Shown: positions 62,101-64,000 of the stretch, piece by piece | Layout: each line of letters begins with the position of its first letter | Numbering within the stretch: the first letter of the stretch is position 1 | Program-made: the position numbers and the translations under genes | The notes under the pieces: generated by a model | Told to the model about the DNA's origin: nothing | Seen by the model: only the letters and a program-made list of their open reading frames with translations | The model's database searches: none | NCBI GenBank assembly: GCA_009829735.1 | Contig: CM020619.1 | Location: 15,381,816 to 15,445,815, forward strand | Origin: Pyropia yezoensis | Lineage: Eukaryota > Rhodophyta > Bangiophyceae > Bangiales > Bangiaceae | Direction: 5' to 3' | DNA: 64,000 bases

Positions 62101-63270
62101 GGATGCCACCCCTGTGCACGTAACCGCATGAGTCTACATAGGCAGGCGTCTGCCATGAAGCTATTCCCACCTGATGGGCCCAACGAACAAGTCGCTATCG
62201 ACATACTCGGGCCACTTCCGATAACGGAAGAAGGGAACAGGTACATCCTGGTCATGTCTGACCGATTCACTAAGCTGTCAAGAGCGGCAGCCATCCCGAA
62301 TGATACGGCATACACGATCATGAACGCAGTGGTTGACCACTGGATCAGTGCATACGGAGTCATGAAGCAACTCCTCTCCGATAACGAAGCAAACCTTACG
62401 TCGGCATTCTGCACAAAGGTCCTGGGCATGTTCGGTATCGAACCACGTCGGGCATCCGACTACCACCCGCAATCCAACGGGCAGGTGGAGCGGTTCAACC
62501 GCACCATCGTAAAGATGCTACAGTGCTACGTGGCCGAGCACACGAACACTTGGGACAGGCTTCTGTCCGTACTCACCCTGGCATACAATGCCAGGCCACA
62601 TCGGAGCACAAACATTGCTCCGCTGGAGTGGGTCATGCCACTGGGCGTCGGTAACCTGACGCTGCCACCCGGCAGGTGCACTCGGTATGATACACCGAAG
62701 GGCCGACCCGCCGAACGCATCCACCTAGCTTGGTTGGCCAAGCTATCGTGGATGATTCCTAAGCTCAAGGGTGCCCTTGACAGAACACAACTTCGATATA
62801 AGAAGAACTTCGACGCCCGACGACGGGTGCGCAACGCAACCCTGGTAACAGGTGACTGGGTCTATATCAGACACCAGAAGTTCCGAGGGAACAAGCTTAT
62901 GCAACCGGTCAAGGGACCGTACCAGATCCTCCACAGAGATGACCACTCTGTTATCTTACACTCCGATACGGAGATTCAACGCATCAGCATGAATGATGTG
63001 ACACCTGCTCCGAAGCCGGAACAGCCTCAGCCGGTACCGGCTGGGTTGCTACATGAAGCCCTTACAACCCACCGATCAGATGACCCGGTGGGACCGGATG
63101 GGATTCCATACCAAGTAGAGAGCGTGGTCGGACACACCGCCCCGGACCTACCAGGACCCTGGTACGTCAAGGTTATGTGGGTCGGATACGACTCACCCAC
63201 CTGGGAACAGGCGGCAAACATACCCCGCCAACTCCTCATGCCTTACATGAGGCGACGACGCCTACTGTAA
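59104..63270 (+). CDS. Pol of element 2 (PR-RT-RNase H-IN-chromodomain)
   Basis: Intact 1388-residue polyprotein. Domains in order: protease with LDTGAGPNLI (catalytic Asp near residue 113); reverse transcriptase with FCIDYRRLN, DCNAGYWQI and YLDD at residue 580; and RNase H with VIDVDACDTQVGCTLL (Asp near 730) and ATERECLGVIWAV. Integrase has an HHCC zinc region (HENPTAGHPGG, CHPCARNR) and a catalytic triad Asp 1033, Asp 1093, Glu 1129 (IDILGPLP, LSDNEANL, NGQVERF). A C-terminal chromodomain (about 1335-1385, WYVKVMWVGYDSPTWEQAAN) completes it. It carries out replication of the element and its insertion. All catalytic residues that can be checked are present, unlike in element 1. The reading frame differs from gag, and there is no overlap, so reinitiation after the gag stop is the likely expression route. 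Confidence 0.95.
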   Translation: MTGGRWGYPSKPPRSTAGKAPRRARLSRRRINPRVHLPAPTTRRQGIDDQPPRLGGEDGKPRHVEPDKGPVQDARATPDIGVGHVLFTLENFKVSATLGVDPQSTRSYYPVLDTGAGPNLIRKDTLPDKWLPRVRVTRGPTIKDANGRLIRTTAAMSLQVTIGDLTTEVDFLVCETLSVPCILGCTFINVHVDSIRPGRRTVELQEADGTKRGHTAIVRDLTLQGSHVNVAEVYASVEPKTLRLAKRTRFEPLSETVLPVNCDLAGICRVQSNLRTYKRHGLTMANGLIDLPAGGSSLLVMANYRRKAVTLPKGTILGIAELYEGDILTPDKEGQVEPLEVLAVAETTERQQPDDGKPNPSAAPADLPPKDQEALKALAEADLDHLPPSVAEGVRRMLRKHDVMWTGGALGTIGATQHRIDLVPGARPARSQPHRAGPMQREIVDGEVKRMSEAKVIRPSMSEWGAPVVIVPKKDQTPRFCIDYRRLNLVTKKDSYPLPRMDECIDSLGEATVFTTIDCNAGYWQIPVADEDIPKTAFVCHSGVYEFLRMPFGLSNAPATFQRAIDIILSGVKWRNCLVYLDDVIVFSRSMDDHVQHVDEVLTLLRNAGVTLRLKKCAFFQQTVEYLGHQITPGKLGVLEANTRALRDARFPNTQTQLRSFLGMCNVYRRFVKDFARIAKPLTVLTSSTLPKVLQPPSPSEEEAFESLKRALLAPPVLALPHRRGTFVIDVDACDTQVGCTLLQGETLIGTDNVIPDLRPVGYFSRTLNPAERNYSATERECLGVIWAVQLLRPYLEGSRFIVRSDHEPLRWLLNLGDKDSDSHGRLARWRLKMAEHDYRTVYKAGSTHHLGDALSRLDTPSGDTRPVDEDIPVVPVCMVGNATQGMVDHTMAHLACPLTLADFREAQANDDDCRRHRANLLAGTAGIFSENEDGLIYRRAPADGRHQVVVPVSLRQAVMEREHENPTAGHPGGSRMFAAMRRFFYWPAMAVDVVDHVRGCHPCARNRMSLHRQASAMKLFPPDGPNEQVAIDILGPLPITEEGNRYILVMSDRFTKLSRAAAIPNDTAYTIMNAVVDHWISAYGVMKQLLSDNEANLTSAFCTKVLGMFGIEPRRASDYHPQSNGQVERFNRTIVKMLQCYVAEHTNTWDRLLSVLTLAYNARPHRSTNIAPLEWVMPLGVGNLTLPPGRCTRYDTPKGRPAERIHLAWLAKLSWMIPKLKGALDRTQLRYKKNFDARRRVRNATLVTGDWVYIRHQKFRGNKLMQPVKGPYQILHRDDHSVILHSDTEIQRISMNDVTPAPKPEQPQPVPAGLLHEALTTHRSDDPVGPDGIPYQVESVVGHTAPDLPGPWYVKVMWVGYDSPTWEQAANIPRQLLMPYMRRRRLL

Positions 63271-63348
63271 CAACCCAACCGATACCGACTTCGGCTGTTG
63301 GGGGGTGAGGCTTATACCTACTAAGTAGGGTGTGACATGGTTACGGCA

Positions 63349-63444
63349 GACTTACGTTTCTAAGTCAAATCAGACTCAGGTTTCTAAGTCGAACCAAGCT
63401 TAGGTAACTAAGTAGAGCTGAGCTTAGGTAACTAAGTAAAACCT
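63349..63444 (+). repeat. Four tandem copies of a 24-bp repeat
   Basis: Degenerate units of the type GACTCAGGTTTCTAAGTCGA...; copies start at 63349, 63373, 63397 and 63421. All share the core CTAAGT. The last two are nearly identical over their first 18 bases (AGCTTAGGTAACTAAGTA). Confidence 0.85.
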
Positions 63445-63514
63445 GAACCTTAATAAGTTAACTTAAAGGTAAAGGCTAACTCCGATAATATCGAAGTAAC
63501 TAGGGGGCTTACAC

Positions 63515-63571
63515 GGGAGGATGACCTCCCCAAGCCAAGACACCAAGTGAGGGAGGATGACCTCCCCAAGC
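63515..63571 (+). repeat. Direct repeat of a 21-bp hairpin unit
   Basis: GGGAGGATGACCTCCCCAAGC occurs at 63515-63535 and 63551-63571. Each copy contains GGGAGG-ATGA-CCTCCC, a 6-bp stem with a 4-nt loop. Confidence 0.85.
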
Positions 63572-63749
63572 ATGAACCAACCGGAAGAAGTTGGACGGGA
63601 GGCAAGGCACCACTGAGCCAGAAGGGGTGCTCCCCAGGGCAGCAAACAGAGGCAAGCAATGCCCCCAAAGGGGGATGAGTTTATGCTCACTACTACCCGG
63701 CTACCATAAGGGTTGCCGGGGCCCTCTCCCGCACAAACAATAGCACTCC

Positions 63750-64000
63750 TCAGTGGGTAGACCCACTGCCCGAGGGAGGCCACTCACGCGTAAGCGCGTA
63801 TACCTCCGTGCTCCACCGGTCGGCAATGTCACGACGGTCGACCACCCGAGTTACCTCGGTGCATAGCTGGACGAGGGTGCTGCGGCCAGCCTCCACGTCC
63901 TCCAGAGCTTTCTGGAGGCGGTCCAGCACGCCACCGAAGCAACGCGCTGACCCAACCAGCGCAGCACCTGGGGGGATATCCCCCCAGCTAACAGAGAGAC
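63750..64000 (-). CDS. Antisense ORF of element 2, C-terminal part only
   Basis: Open frame from the right edge of the window to TGA at 63750-63752, 83 residues visible. It contains a helical, heptad-like segment: FGGVLDRLQKALEDVEAGRS, TLVQLCTEVTRVVDRRDIAD, RWSTEVYALTREW. Its place (opposite strand, downstream of integrase) matches the antisense frame of element 1. The helical segment has a similar pattern to that protein's LVRTISWL...LQ...E region. Start and most of the protein are outside the window. Confidence 0.55.
   Translation of the reverse strand, partial: LSVSWGDIPPGAALVGSARCFGGVLDRLQKALEDVEAGRSTLVQLCTEVTRVVDRRDIADRWSTEVYALTREWPPSGSGSTH

Larger units (their letters stand above)
63271..63749 (+). 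other. 3' noncoding region of element 2
   Basis: A/T-richer stretch with the 24-bp tandem repeats (63349-63444) and the hairpin pair (63515-63571), between the pol stop and the antisense frame. Confidence 0.5.
56325..64000 (+). mobile_element. Ty3/gypsy LTR retrotransposon with chromodomain (element 2), 3' end outside window
   Basis: 5' LTR 56325-56686 (TGTAGCA...TGCTACA), primer-binding site, intact gag (56912-59095), intact pol (59104-63270), then a 3' region with tandem repeats and an antisense frame that runs off the window. No second LTR is seen by 64000. LTR and proteins are clearly diverged from element 1, yet the PBS and layout are the same. With both long frames intact it may be an autonomous copy. 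Confidence 0.92.

Overview
The window looks like nuclear DNA of a photosynthetic eukaryote, most likely a bangiophyte red alga of the Porphyra/Pyropia type. The evidence is: mostly intronless, very GC-rich genes whose proteins are loaded with Gly, Ala and Pro homopolymers; long G and C runs between genes; a plastid-targeted DUF1995 (LPA3-like) protein and an AS8/TGD5-like glycine-rich protein; a nuclear tRNA gene with an anticodon-loop intron; and two Ty3/gypsy retrotransposons with chromodomains. The taxon is inferred, not proven; a GC-rich green alga is the main alternative.

From 1 to about 38 kb is a gene-bearing, extremely GC-rich region. In order it holds the 3' part of a ZIP metal transporter (+), a membrane protein with a jelly-roll-like ectodomain (-), a long G-rich spacer, a plastid DUF1995 protein (+), a secreted choice-of-anchor-A protein (-), tRNA-Arg(ACG) (+), a GNAT acetyltransferase (+), a disordered putative nuclear protein (+), an Ala/Gly/Pro-rich protein that is probably spliced (+), a plasmepsin-V-like aspartic protease fold that seems to lack both catalytic Asp residues (-), a bZIP factor split across two frames at a poly-G run (+), an Arc1p/AIMP1/EMAP-II tRNA-binding protein (+), an AS8/TGD5-like two-exon gene (-), and an 1862-residue protein with SUMO-interaction-like motifs (-). 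Most of the very long open frames opposite these genes are artefacts of GC-rich DNA.

From about 38 kb the character changes to lower GC, broken genes and mobile DNA. A membrane-protein gene at 39.2-40.5 kb is interrupted by three in-frame TAG codons. A coiled-coil gene at 41.6-42.6 kb is cut by a complete 9.4-kb Ty3/gypsy element (42587-51963) that has two 469-bp LTRs, a 5-bp target duplication, gag, a damaged pol with a chromodomain, and an antisense frame. The rest of the interrupted host frame resumes after the element. Next come an intact 838-residue P-loop NTPase/nuclease-like protein resembling the Crinkler/RHS class, a decayed subtilase, and a second, diverged Ty3/gypsy element with intact gag and pol that runs off the window and also carries an antisense frame.

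The two retroelements share the same primer-binding site, the same domain order ending in a chromodomain, a stop-restart type gag/pol junction and an antisense frame downstream of integrase. The antisense frame and the RHS/Crinkler-like gene beside the elements are the most interesting features of the window.
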